Below are positions 1-5,115 of a stretch of 5,115 nucleotides of DNA, piece after piece (the stretch's first letter is position 1; every line of letters begins with the position of its first letter). The stretch lies in contig JAGQIY010000390.1 in the NCBI GenBank assembly GCA_020430865.1, positions 1 through 5,115 on the forward strand, read 5' to 3'. The stretch comes from Myxococcales bacterium. GTDB taxonomy: Bacteria > Myxococcota > Polyangia > Polyangiales > Polyangiaceae. The position numbers and the translations under genes are program-made. Below the pieces are notes generated by a model. It saw only the letters and a list, made by a program, of their open reading frames with translations. It did not search any database and was not told the DNA's origin.

Positions 1-834
1 CTTGGATAGTGTATCGGCGATCGACTCGCCTTTTTCGCGCGGAAACCAGAAAGCCTGGGTGTAGGTCTTGAGCAGGATGGCGCTCCCGTCCGCGGCGATG
101 TCGCCAGCCGTCGAGCGTGGCGCGCCCCGGGCCCCCGTGTCCGGGAACTGCAGGAGCTTGACTAGTTCGAGCTGCTCGGTGAGGTGGGTGTCGAGGGGAG
201 CTCGGGCGCGATACACCCCCGAGTCACCGAGGGCGCTCTTGGTCACGATGTAGAGATCGCCGTCGACCGGATCGATGAACAGCGTCTCCGCGTCGTGAAC
301 CAGGTGCCCTGGATAGCTGAGCTGGATGGCCTCCACGCCATCCAGGGTGGCGTCCTCGTTGTGATTCAGCGGCACCTTGGGCTCGGCGACGCGATAGACG
401 GTGATGACCTCTCGAGGTTCCCCGTTGGTGCCGCTATCGGCGATGTACAGGTAGTCGGTGCCCGCCCTGGGCCCCGGACCTATCGCGATGTCTTCCCAGT
501 CGACGCACTGACAGCCGCTCAGGTGGTAGCTCGCGAGGCTCTCTCCGTCAGGGCGCAGCGCGTACAGCACCGGCTGGTTCCCCGAGTCGTTGTGGATCCA
601 GAGGACCGGCGGCTGAGTCCGACTCGCGACCAGCCCGGATGCTTCGATCAGTTTCGGGTTGCCCACCTTGCCGCGGCGCTGTCCGGCAGCGATCTTGGGA
701 CAGCGTGCGCTCTCCTGAGCCGCGACCATCAGCACCGGCTGGGTGGTTCCGTGGCGCTCCGACGGAGTCTCGCCCTGACATTGGCTGCAGCCAACGCACA
801 GCGCGCACGCTCCGATGAACCCGCCAAGGCGCAT
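1..834 (-). CDS. Secreted beta-propeller-like putative lipoprotein, 3' end beyond window
   Basis: The frame is open from ATG at 834 to the left edge (278 codons, no stop), so the C-terminus is missing. An in-frame TAG at 844-846, three codons upstream, prevents a longer start; no good Shine-Dalgarno is visible. The N-terminus (MRLGGFIGACALCVGCSQC) is short, basic then hydrophobic, like a lipoprotein signal; the likeliest acylated residue is Cys16, but the lipobox (CVGC) is poor. The mature part has strand-turn blocks typical of a beta-propeller: SGLVASR (66-72), LWIHNDSG (78-85), VDWEDIAIGPGP (111-122), YLYIADSGTN (128-137), VYRV, HDAETLFIDP (180-189), GDLYIVTK (192-199) and GVYRAR. The WxHNDSG, DWEDIA and HDAE...YIVTK blocks recall, from memory, a family of uncharacterised secreted proteins in actinobacteria and myxobacteria. 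Asp/Glu conservation in the blocks might mean metal binding; this is inference. The function is unknown. It is divergent from the FecR-like gene. Confidence is high that this is the real gene and moderate for the fold. Confidence 0.85.
   Translation of the reverse strand, partial: MRLGGFIGACALCVGCSQCQGETPSERHGTTQPVLMVAAQESARCPKIAAGQRRGKVGNPKLIEASGLVASRTQPPVLWIHNDSGNQPVLYALRPDGESLASYHLSGCQCVDWEDIAIGPGPRAGTDYLYIADSGTNGEPREVITVYRVAEPKVPLNHNEDATLDGVEAIQLSYPGHLVHDAETLFIDPVDGDLYIVTKSALGDSGVYRARAPLDTHLTEQLELVKLLQFPDTGARGAPRSTAGDIAADGSAILLKTYTQAFWFPREKGESIADTLSK
322..345. repeat. Perfect 9-bp inverted repeat inside the propeller-like gene
   Basis: CTGGATGGC at 322-330 and GCCATCCAG at 337-345 are exact reverse complements separated by six bases. 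They lie within the codons for LDGVEAIQ (residues 164-171) of the minus-strand gene, so the message could form a compact GC-rich hairpin. No T-tract or other signal accompanies it. It may simply reflect codon choice. Confidence 0.6.
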
Positions 835-1037
835 CGCACAGTTCTAGTGTTTGGTTCCGGGTGTGGGACGCAAAAAAGCACGCCATCGGACCAACGTCGG
901 AGACGGGAGCCAGGTCAGGACGGGGCTGATTTACTTGGCGCGAAAGGCGAGACGTGAGCGATGGGGCGAGCTCGCGCAGCAGAGGCGGTATACTGAATAG
1001 ACCTCCAGGATCGACCCCGGCTGCCGATCACGCAGGC
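835..1037. promoter_or_regulatory. Divergent intergenic region with a candidate -10 box
   Basis: This 203-bp spacer separates the start codons of the divergent propeller-like and FecR-like genes, so it should hold promoters for both. The clearest element is TATACT at 989-994 on the plus strand, a good match to a sigma-70 -10 hexamer. It sits in an imperfect palindrome (GGTATACTGAATAGACC, 987-1003) and lies about 44 bp before the ATG at 1038. No recognisable -35 TTGACA is found at 16-18 bp upstream. On the minus strand no convincing promoter is seen; an A6 run at 872-877 is the only AT-rich tract near that start. An AAAGG at 943-947 precedes a GTG at 954, which is the alternative start of the FecR-like gene. 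Promoter assignment is tentative. Confidence 0.4.
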
Positions 1038-2420
1038 ATGGCCAAGCAACGGGTACGCGCATGGGCGGTGTTGGCCGCAGCCATGCTGGTTGGAACGGCG
1101 ACTTCGACCGAGGCTGCAGAGCCGGACGTCGTGGCGGGGGAGGTGCTCCGAGAGGGGCCCCGACTGCGCGCTGGAAGTAGCGGCGCGACCTACGCCTTCC
1201 CCGGGGGAACCTCGGTGGAGTTCAGTCCAGGGGCAGAGTTTCAGCTCGGGCCGACGATGCCCTTGCAGCTCGGTCCCTCCGGCAGTGTGCCGAGCCGCAC
1301 CTTCTTGATGCGCTCTGGCTTGGCCGAGGTGCGGGTCCGTCGAGGTGGCACTGCGGTGCGCGTGCAGGTTCAAGCCGGCGTCGCGACGATCGTGCACTAC
1401 GGGAGCTCGACCGTCGCGGCGCGATCCGGACGCATGCTGCTCGCGGCGCGGAGCGGGCGTACGCTGTTTTCTCACGGAAAAGCTTGGCGCGAGCTCCCCG
1501 CTGGATCTCGCAAGGTGTTCTCCCATGAACACCCCGATGGACAGAAGGTCGAGGCGCTGGCTGCGGTGAGCGTCAGCTCCCCGCGACCACAGCTGCTCAC
1601 CGGCAGCGCCCGGAGCGGGCAGAAGGTGACCTGGCAGGCCGTGCCAGGCGCCGAGCGCTATCGCGTGGAGCTGTGGCGAGACGGGCGTTTGCTTCAACAG
1701 GAAGAGACTGTCGAGACGAGCTTCAGGCCGCGCTTGCAAGTCGGGCAATACGAGCTGCGGGTCAGCGCGTTGGACGCCTGGGGTCTGCCCGGCGCGCCTC
1801 ACCCCCCGATCCCCTTGCGCGCGATTGGCGTGCGCCTGCCCACGGGGGCGAGTCTGCGCTGGGATGGCCGCATCGCGCTCTTTCCCGGACAGAAGATCGA
1901 GCTGCGGGGGCACGAGGGAATGCAGGTGACCTACGGGAGGCTGTCGACGTTCTTCGGAGATGCGCCGGCGCGCATGGGGCTCTCGGCGGGCCGAGCCGTC
2001 TACGTGCGGCTTCGGGAGCACGAGGGAGCGCAGGAGCTCGCCTTCGAGCTGATTCCGAACGAGGTCTCGGCTGACGTGCGCATCGGGCCTTCGAGCGCTA
2101 CCTGGCCAGCGGATCGACTGCTGGTGTCGGTCAAGCTGCGCGATCCGGCGGGACTCTCGGAGAAGTACCGTCCGGTGCCGGTGGTGTCGGTGGACGGTCG
2201 GCGCCTGAAGCTGCGGTTTCAGCGCAAGGGAGACCGCATGTGGGCCTACATTCCGCGCCCGGGCTTCCGCGGCAAGGACCATGGTGGCCCCTGGGTCGTG
2301 CGGGCCGAGGTGCGTGACCCTGGAGGTCGTACGCTGGGGCGCGACTTTCTGGAGGTGGCGCCCTCTACCAAGAAGCGCGAACGCCGAGCTGCCTCCGCGG
2401 GGAAACGTTCGGCGTTCTAG
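1038..2420 (+). CDS. Exported FecR-like domain protein with FN3/Ig-like domain
   Basis: The product is 460 residues from ATG 1038. A Sec signal fits residues 1-26 (MAKQRVR, a hydrophobic stretch AWAVLAAAMLVGTA, then TEA before AEPD). Residues about 35-160 look like a FecR domain: GEVLREGPRLRAGSSG, then FPGGTSVEFSPGAEFQLG, then SGLAEVRVRRGG. Residues about 184-262 resemble an FN3/Ig-like fold (VTWQAVPGAERYRVELWRDG, then VGQYELRVSALDAWG). The rest (about 265-440) is beta-rich and unrecognised, with PGQKIELRG, RDPAGLSEKYRP and RDPGGRTLG. It ends in a basic tail (TKKRERR...GKR). Canonical FecR relays siderophore signals to a sigma factor from the inner membrane. This protein has no membrane segment after the signal and no sigma-factor gene beside it, so a periplasmic or surface structural or binding role is more likely (inference). 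An in-frame GTG at 954, with AAAGG six bases before it, would add 28 residues ahead of the signal peptide; those codons include ATA and two AGA and overlap the TATACT element, so 1038 is preferred. The 3' end lies within an inverted repeat. Confidence 0.85.
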   Translation: MAKQRVRAWAVLAAAMLVGTATSTEAAEPDVVAGEVLREGPRLRAGSSGATYAFPGGTSVEFSPGAEFQLGPTMPLQLGPSGSVPSRTFLMRSGLAEVRVRRGGTAVRVQVQAGVATIVHYGSSTVAARSGRMLLAARSGRTLFSHGKAWRELPAGSRKVFSHEHPDGQKVEALAAVSVSSPRPQLLTGSARSGQKVTWQAVPGAERYRVELWRDGRLLQQEETVETSFRPRLQVGQYELRVSALDAWGLPGAPHPPIPLRAIGVRLPTGASLRWDGRIALFPGQKIELRGHEGMQVTYGRLSTFFGDAPARMGLSAGRAVYVRLREHEGAQELAFELIPNEVSADVRIGPSSATWPADRLLVSVKLRDPAGLSEKYRPVPVVSVDGRRLKLRFQRKGDRMWAYIPRPGFRGKDHGGPWVVRAEVRDPGGRTLGRDFLEVAPSTKKRERRAASAGKRSAF

Positions 2421-2428
2421 CGCTTGGT
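2367..2428. terminator. Long imperfect inverted repeat at the convergent junction, possible bidirectional terminator
   Basis: The arms GAACGCCGA (2379-2387) and TCGGCGTTC (2409-2417) are perfect 9-bp complements. They are extended outward by AAGCGC (2373-2378) with GCGCTT (2420-2425), leaving a 2-base bulge (TA, 2418-2419), and then by ACC (2367-2369) with GGT (2426-2428), leaving a 3-base bulge. The loop is 2388-2408. The structure contains the last codons and the TAG stop of the FecR-like gene and lies 15 bases beyond the DUF362 stop on the other strand, so it would appear in both transcripts. Neither side has a proper T-tract; CTTGGT follows on the minus strand. It may therefore be a 3'-end stabiliser or a non-canonical terminator instead of a classical intrinsic one. 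Confidence 0.5.
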
Positions 2429-2442
2429 CGAGTCTCGGGCAG

Positions 2443-3978
2443 CTACTCCGCGTCGTCGGCTGCGGGACGAGTCACCTCGGGCTTCGCGGCGCCACGCGAG
2501 GTGGGCCCGTGCTTCTGGTAGCGGTGCCCCTTGAGCTTCTTCATCGCCATCGTCGAGCGCCACATCAAATAGTGCTTGGTGTTCTCGATGGCGTTCTCGG
2601 GGTTCAGAAACGGGCTGTTCAAGCCGCCTAGCTCGACCAGCGCCAGCACCTGCTCAGCGACGCTCACCGGGCAACCCTCGAAGCGGACGTAGTCCTCCTT
2701 GGCGGCTGCCTTGAGCTTGCGCATCACGCTGAAGCTCTTGACGTAGATGTCGTCGGCCTTGGCGTTGTAGGGGTCCTTCGTCGAGCGGTCCTGGTACTTG
2801 CTGCGGATCTGCACCAGCTTGCCGTTCAGGTCACCTTGCCACTTCGCGCAGTCGCCCATGAAGATCACCTTCTCGCCAGGCTTGGCGTCGATGGGCCCAT
2901 CATAGGCGCCAAAGACCACGTGCAGGCGCGGCATCTTCTCGTCGCATTGCTCGTCGAACAGCCTGAGGATCTCGATTGCCTCCTCGATGGCTCCGGGACA
3001 CCCCCCCCAGCAGTAGTCGGTGTGCTCCGTCTCGGGGGGAGGCCCAGCGTAGGCGCTGATGTTGGTGCCTTCGAAGTACTTTTCCACGCGGATGAGCCCG
3101 CTCTTGAAGTTCGCGCCGCGCTCCTTCGCTTGCTCCAGAGTCACGTCTCCGCCTATCTCGATCTGGTCGAGATCCATCGGTCCGAAGCCACGCTCTGCGG
3201 TGAATCGGATGTGATCGACGGTACTCGGATCGATGCCGACGATGTTGCAGCACACCGAGTCGAAGGCGACCTGGTTGTTTCCCATGATGATCAGGTTCAA
3301 GTCGTATGGGATGGGCGTCAGCATCCGCCCCTCGCCCGCAGTGATCGCGTCGATGGCGATGAACTGCGGCTGCACGATGTACTGCAGGTCTGCGATCTTC
3401 TCGTTGAGACGGTGGTCGTGGTCGATCAGTCGGTGACGATCGTCCTGAATGCCGATGTACGCTTTCACCGAGAACGTCACGGTGGTCCAGGGGTGTGCCT
3501 TGAACTTGGGACAGTTCACGAAGAAGTCTGCCATCGCGACCGGTTCGGGCGTGAACAGGTAGTCTCGCAGCCGCTCGGGATGAGAGAGCGGGATCTCCAC
3601 CTGCGGCTCCTCCTCGAAGAAGTAGCGCTTCAGGCCCAGGCGCTCGATCATCGGGTTGAAGCCCGCGCCCTCGAAGGCTGCTCGACTCGGGATGGTGATG
3701 CCGCACCGCTCACCAATCGCCATCTCGGTGACGCGACCGTTGTTGCGGTCCATCAGCGCCTTCATCACGCCCTCGGCAAATTCCACGCGAGTATGCGCGT
3801 TCTCGAACAGCGGTCCCGAGGCAACCAGGTTGGGCTTCATCAGCGTGCGGCCAAAGGGGCGCAGGTCGAGCTCCTCGAGGCCTTCGCGCACGATCTGACG
3901 GATGCGCTCCGGGTCGTAGCTATCGCAGTGACGGATGATGACGCGCGCTTTCTGAGGCGGGTGCGCTGGCTGAGACAT
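2443..3978 (-). CDS. DUF362 family protein with C-terminal four-cysteine, NuoB-like module
   Basis: The product is 511 residues from ATG 3978, chosen because CAGGAG lies five bases upstream; the longer in-frame ATG at 4116 would add 46 unremarkable residues. Residues about 12-280 match the DUF362 pattern: LMKPNLVASGPL (46-57), NCPKFKAHPWTT (155-166), VKAYIGIQDDRHRL (171-184), DAITAGEGRMLTP (210-222), NNQVAFDSVCCNIVGIDP (234-251), GFGPMDLDQIEIGGD (264-278). Many DUF362 proteins are linked to Fe-S chemistry, but the activity of most is unknown. The C-terminal part holds Cys323 and Cys327 (CWGGCPGAIEEA), Cys377 (KVIFMGDCAKWQGD) and Cys436 (FEGCPVSVAEQVLALV). That order, with GDCA and GCP contexts, recalls the [4Fe-4S] ligands of NuoB and hydrogenase small subunits, although the first pair here is CX3C. 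No signal peptide or membrane segment is seen, so it is probably cytoplasmic. The tail (485-511) is low-complexity. It is transcribed alone, convergent with the FecR-like gene and divergent from the lipoprotein gene. The DUF362 call is firm; the Fe-S module is inference. Confidence 0.93.
   Translation of the reverse strand: MSQPAHPPQKARVIIRHCDSYDPERIRQIVREGLEELDLRPFGRTLMKPNLVASGPLFENAHTRVEFAEGVMKALMDRNNGRVTEMAIGERCGITIPSRAAFEGAGFNPMIERLGLKRYFFEEEPQVEIPLSHPERLRDYLFTPEPVAMADFFVNCPKFKAHPWTTVTFSVKAYIGIQDDRHRLIDHDHRLNEKIADLQYIVQPQFIAIDAITAGEGRMLTPIPYDLNLIIMGNNQVAFDSVCCNIVGIDPSTVDHIRFTAERGFGPMDLDQIEIGGDVTLEQAKERGANFKSGLIRVEKYFEGTNISAYAGPPPETEHTDYCWGGCPGAIEEAIEILRLFDEQCDEKMPRLHVVFGAYDGPIDAKPGEKVIFMGDCAKWQGDLNGKLVQIRSKYQDRSTKDPYNAKADDIYVKSFSVMRKLKAAAKEDYVRFEGCPVSVAEQVLALVELGGLNSPFLNPENAIENTKHYLMWRSTMAMKKLKGHRYQKHGPTSRGAAKPEVTRPAADDAE
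3001..3008 (-). repeat. G8 homopolymer (minus strand) within the DUF362 gene
   Basis: Eight consecutive C on the plus strand read as eight G in the coding strand, spanning codons TGG GGG GGG of the CWGGC motif (residues 324-326). The frame is intact as given. Adding one G would shift into a frame that ends at 2900, about 35 codons later, losing Cys327, Cys377 and Cys436. Confidence 0.9.
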
Positions 3979-3983
3979 GGCGA

Positions 3984-3990
3984 CTCCTGA
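3984..3990 (-). promoter_or_regulatory. Ribosome binding site of the DUF362 gene
   Basis: Read on the minus strand this is TCAGGAG, with AGGAG (3988-3984) five bases before the ATG at 3978. It decides the start in favour of 3978 over the upstream in-frame ATG at 4116. Confidence 0.75.
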
Positions 3991-4001
3991 GGTGGGTAGG
4001 G

Positions 4002-4070
4002 CCTTCGACGCGAGCCGAGAGCCTAACAGTTTTCTGGCCGTGTGGTCGGTTTTCGCCCCGACCTTCGACG
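4002..4070. repeat. 9-bp direct repeat CCTTCGACG, 60 bp apart
   Basis: Exact copies lie at 4002-4010 and 4062-4070 in the divergent spacer, and a third copy in reverse orientation lies at 4268-4276 inside the downstream lipoprotein gene. The second copy overlaps the last two bases of the GGTCGG/CCGACC inverted repeat. These may be protein-binding sites, but 9-mers of this composition can recur by chance. Confidence 0.5.
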
Positions 4071-4084
4071 TCCCCTGGTTGATT

Positions 4085-4091
4085 GGTAGGA
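4085..4091 (+). promoter_or_regulatory. Probable ribosome binding site of the right-hand lipoprotein gene
   Basis: GGTAGGA contains AGGA (4088-4091), nine bases before the GTG at 4101. It supports GTG 4101 over the in-frame TTG at 4083. The ATG at 4091 is in another frame that closes at 4414 and does not look like a gene. Confidence 0.55.
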
Positions 4092-4100
4092 TGCGCCGTC

Positions 4101-5115
4101 GTGGCAAGGGTCGCAATCAAGCTCGCAGCAACGCTCTCCGTCCTGCCACTGGCACTCGCCTGTCGTGGAGGTGGTCATGCGGAGGAGCGGCCGCCGAGCC
4201 GACCCGCAGGAGATGCCAAGCCGAGCAAGCAAGCGAAGCCGCCAGCGAAGCCGGAGAAGGTGCTCTCCGTCGAAGGCCAGCACGAGCTGCCAGTCAAATT
4301 CCCTGCGGCAAAACCTGCGTTCACGGTAGGGCAACGCGCCCTCGCCGTGCCTCAGAGCTGGCTCGACAACGCCCTCGCGCAAGGCGTCGACCGCCAGGTG
4401 ATTTCGCTGTATGACGCGAGCATCGAGGCCCTCGGCGCCGAGCGCAGCAAGGTCAAGAGCCAGAGCGGTGCAAGCTGGACCATACCCAATGCTTTGATCG
4501 TCGCGCTGCCTCCCGCGGCCAAGGTCAGACCTGGCGACCTGGTGCTCACCCACTGGCCCCAAGGCGGCAGCTGGATGCGGGCGGTGGTGACCGATGGCCC
4601 CGCCGAGTCGCCGCAGGTGAGGCTACTCGACGTGCCGGTCGACGAACCTGCAGGCTGGGGCAAGCGCAGCTTGAACCTGGACCCGGGGAGCTTCCTGCCG
4701 CTCGACAAGCCAGGGCAGAGCGGGACGACCGCCGCGTGCAAGCAGGGCGCGGCGTGGCGGCGCTTCCTGGTCATCCACACGGACGCAGACGTGCTCCTGG
4801 GGCTCGGCTTTGGCGGCAAGCTCGCGAGCCTGCCGAGAGCGGGCTGCCAGCTGCTGCCGCTTGCCCCCAAGCTCGAGGTCGGTTCCTCGGTGAAGGTGCC
4901 GCGCGGCAATGAGTATCTGCCCGCGACGGTCTTGGGGGTGAGTTCAGGCGCCGCGGCCCCCAAGCAAGCGCCAGCGCAGACCGAGGCGAAGGGAGACGCT
5001 GCTCCACCGGCTCCGTCCAAGGCTCCAGTCGACGCGGGCGACGCGCCAGCTGTCCCTGCGCCAGGCCGCGTGCGAGTCGAGCTCCAGGTGCCTCCGCGAC
5101 TCACCCTGGAGGTGC
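4101..5115 (+). CDS. Putative lipoprotein with SH3/Tudor-like segments, 3' end beyond window
   Basis: The frame is open from GTG 4101 to the right edge (338 codons). The first in-frame stop upstream is TGA at 4080-4082, leaving only TTG 4083 as a longer alternative. The N-terminus (MARVAIKLAATLSVLPLALAC) is a good lipoprotein signal, with Cys21 as the acylated residue after LALA. A Lys/Pro/Ala-rich tether (about 28-53) follows, as is common in myxobacterial lipoproteins. The body has three short segments with the look of SH3/Tudor-like strands: FTVGQRALAVPQSWLDNAL (74-92), PGDLVLTHWPQGGSWMRAV (144-162) and LEVGSSVKVPRGNEYLPAT (258-276). Each has a small-residue turn, a hydrophobic strand, an aromatic or polar loop and then a second strand. 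Cys213 and Cys249 could form a disulfide in the exported protein. A second Ala/Pro-rich linker (about 284-322) precedes a further domain starting near 323 that the window cuts off. I do not recognise the family and assign no function. It is divergent from the DUF362 gene. Confidence 0.82.
   Translation, partial: MARVAIKLAATLSVLPLALACRGGGHAEERPPSRPAGDAKPSKQAKPPAKPEKVLSVEGQHELPVKFPAAKPAFTVGQRALAVPQSWLDNALAQGVDRQVISLYDASIEALGAERSKVKSQSGASWTIPNALIVALPPAAKVRPGDLVLTHWPQGGSWMRAVVTDGPAESPQVRLLDVPVDEPAGWGKRSLNLDPGSFLPLDKPGQSGTTAACKQGAAWRRFLVIHTDADVLLGLGFGGKLASLPRAGCQLLPLAPKLEVGSSVKVPRGNEYLPATVLGVSSGAAAPKQAPAQTEAKGDAAPPAPSKAPVDAGDAPAVPAPGRVRVELQVPPRLTLEV

Larger units (their letters stand above)
3979..4100. 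promoter_or_regulatory. Divergent intergenic region between DUF362 and lipoprotein genes
   Basis: This 122-bp spacer must hold the promoters for both flanking genes. It contains the inverted repeat GGTCGG (4044-4049) / CCGACC (4058-4063) with an 8-base spacer, a plausible dimeric operator or hairpin. It also carries two copies of CCTTCGACG (4002-4010 and 4062-4070). On the minus strand TGTTAGGCT (4024-4032) is a weak extended -10 candidate. No convincing -35 or plus-strand -10 was found. Confidence 0.4.

Noticed and set aside
548..886. Minus-strand open frame of 112 codons overlapping the start of the propeller-like gene
   Set aside because: It is an out-of-frame reading of the same strand with Arg/Pro/Gly-rich low-information sequence.
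184..957. Plus-strand open frame of 257 codons
   Set aside because: It lies antisense to the propeller-like gene, has no recognisable motif, and the minus-strand frame gives a coherent signal peptide and conserved-looking blocks.
915..2282. Minus-strand open frame of 455 codons opposite the FecR-like gene
   Set aside because: It is a long shadow frame caused by high GC; the product is Arg/His/Ser/Pro-rich with no domain, whereas the plus-strand frame has a signal peptide and FecR/FN3 patterns.
2900..3706. Minus-strand frame of 268 codons within the DUF362 gene
   Set aside because: It is an out-of-frame shadow; it matters only as the frame entered after a one-G insertion in the G8 tract.
2836..3990. 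Plus-strand open frame of 384 codons opposite the DUF362 gene
   Set aside because: It mirrors the DUF362 codons and shows no motif; the DUF362 call on the other strand is firm.
4023..4562. Minus-strand open frame of 179 codons across the lipoprotein start
   Set aside because: It spans the divergent spacer and overlaps the lipoprotein gene; no conserved pattern or ribosome binding site was seen.
4352..5104. Minus-strand open frame of 250 codons opposite the right-hand lipoprotein gene
   Set aside because: It is Ser/Pro/Arg-rich without motifs; the plus-strand frame has a lipobox, a ribosome binding site and domain-like sequence.
1..5115. CRISPR arrays, tRNA or rRNA genes, insertion sequences, defence or toxin-antitoxin systems
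   Set aside because: No regularly spaced repeats, cloverleaf sequence, transposase motifs, terminal repeats or small paired genes were found by reading both strands.

Overview
The window is GC-rich and gene-dense. It holds four protein-coding genes in alternating orientation (minus, plus, minus, plus), so none of them forms an operon with another inside the window. The two outer genes run off the ends. Exported lipoproteins of unknown function, a secreted FecR-like protein fused to an Ig/FN3-like domain, and Lys/Pro/Ala-rich linkers after the lipobox together suggest a myxobacterium (Myxococcota, perhaps Polyangiales). That assignment is an inference from style and composition; no phylogenetic marker is present.

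Layout. Positions 1-834 (minus) are the N-terminal 278 residues of a secreted, probably lipid-anchored, beta-propeller-like protein whose 3' end lies beyond the left edge. A 203-bp divergent spacer (835-1037) separates it from a plus-strand gene, 1038-2420, encoding a 460-residue exported protein with a FecR-like domain, an FN3/Ig-like domain and an unrecognised beta-rich C-terminal part. This gene converges on a DUF362-family gene (2443-3978, minus). The convergent junction is covered by a long imperfect inverted repeat (2367-2428) that includes the FecR-like stop codon and could serve as a bidirectional 3'-end structure. A 122-bp divergent spacer (3979-4100) with a short inverted repeat and a 9-bp direct repeat then leads into a plus-strand lipoprotein gene (4101 to the right edge), open for 338 codons.

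The most interesting item is the DUF362 protein. After a canonical DUF362 core it carries about 190 further residues with four cysteines in the order CWGGC ... MGDCA ... EGCP. This resembles the [4Fe-4S]-binding cysteine pattern of NuoB and [NiFe]-hydrogenase small subunits, so the gene may encode an iron-sulfur redox protein. The first cysteine pair is encoded across an uninterrupted run of eight G residues, and one extra G would remove the rest of the domain.

No RNA genes, CRISPR array, insertion sequence or other mobile element was seen. Three of the four products appear to be exported and the fourth appears cytoplasmic. Nothing in the window ties them into one pathway.
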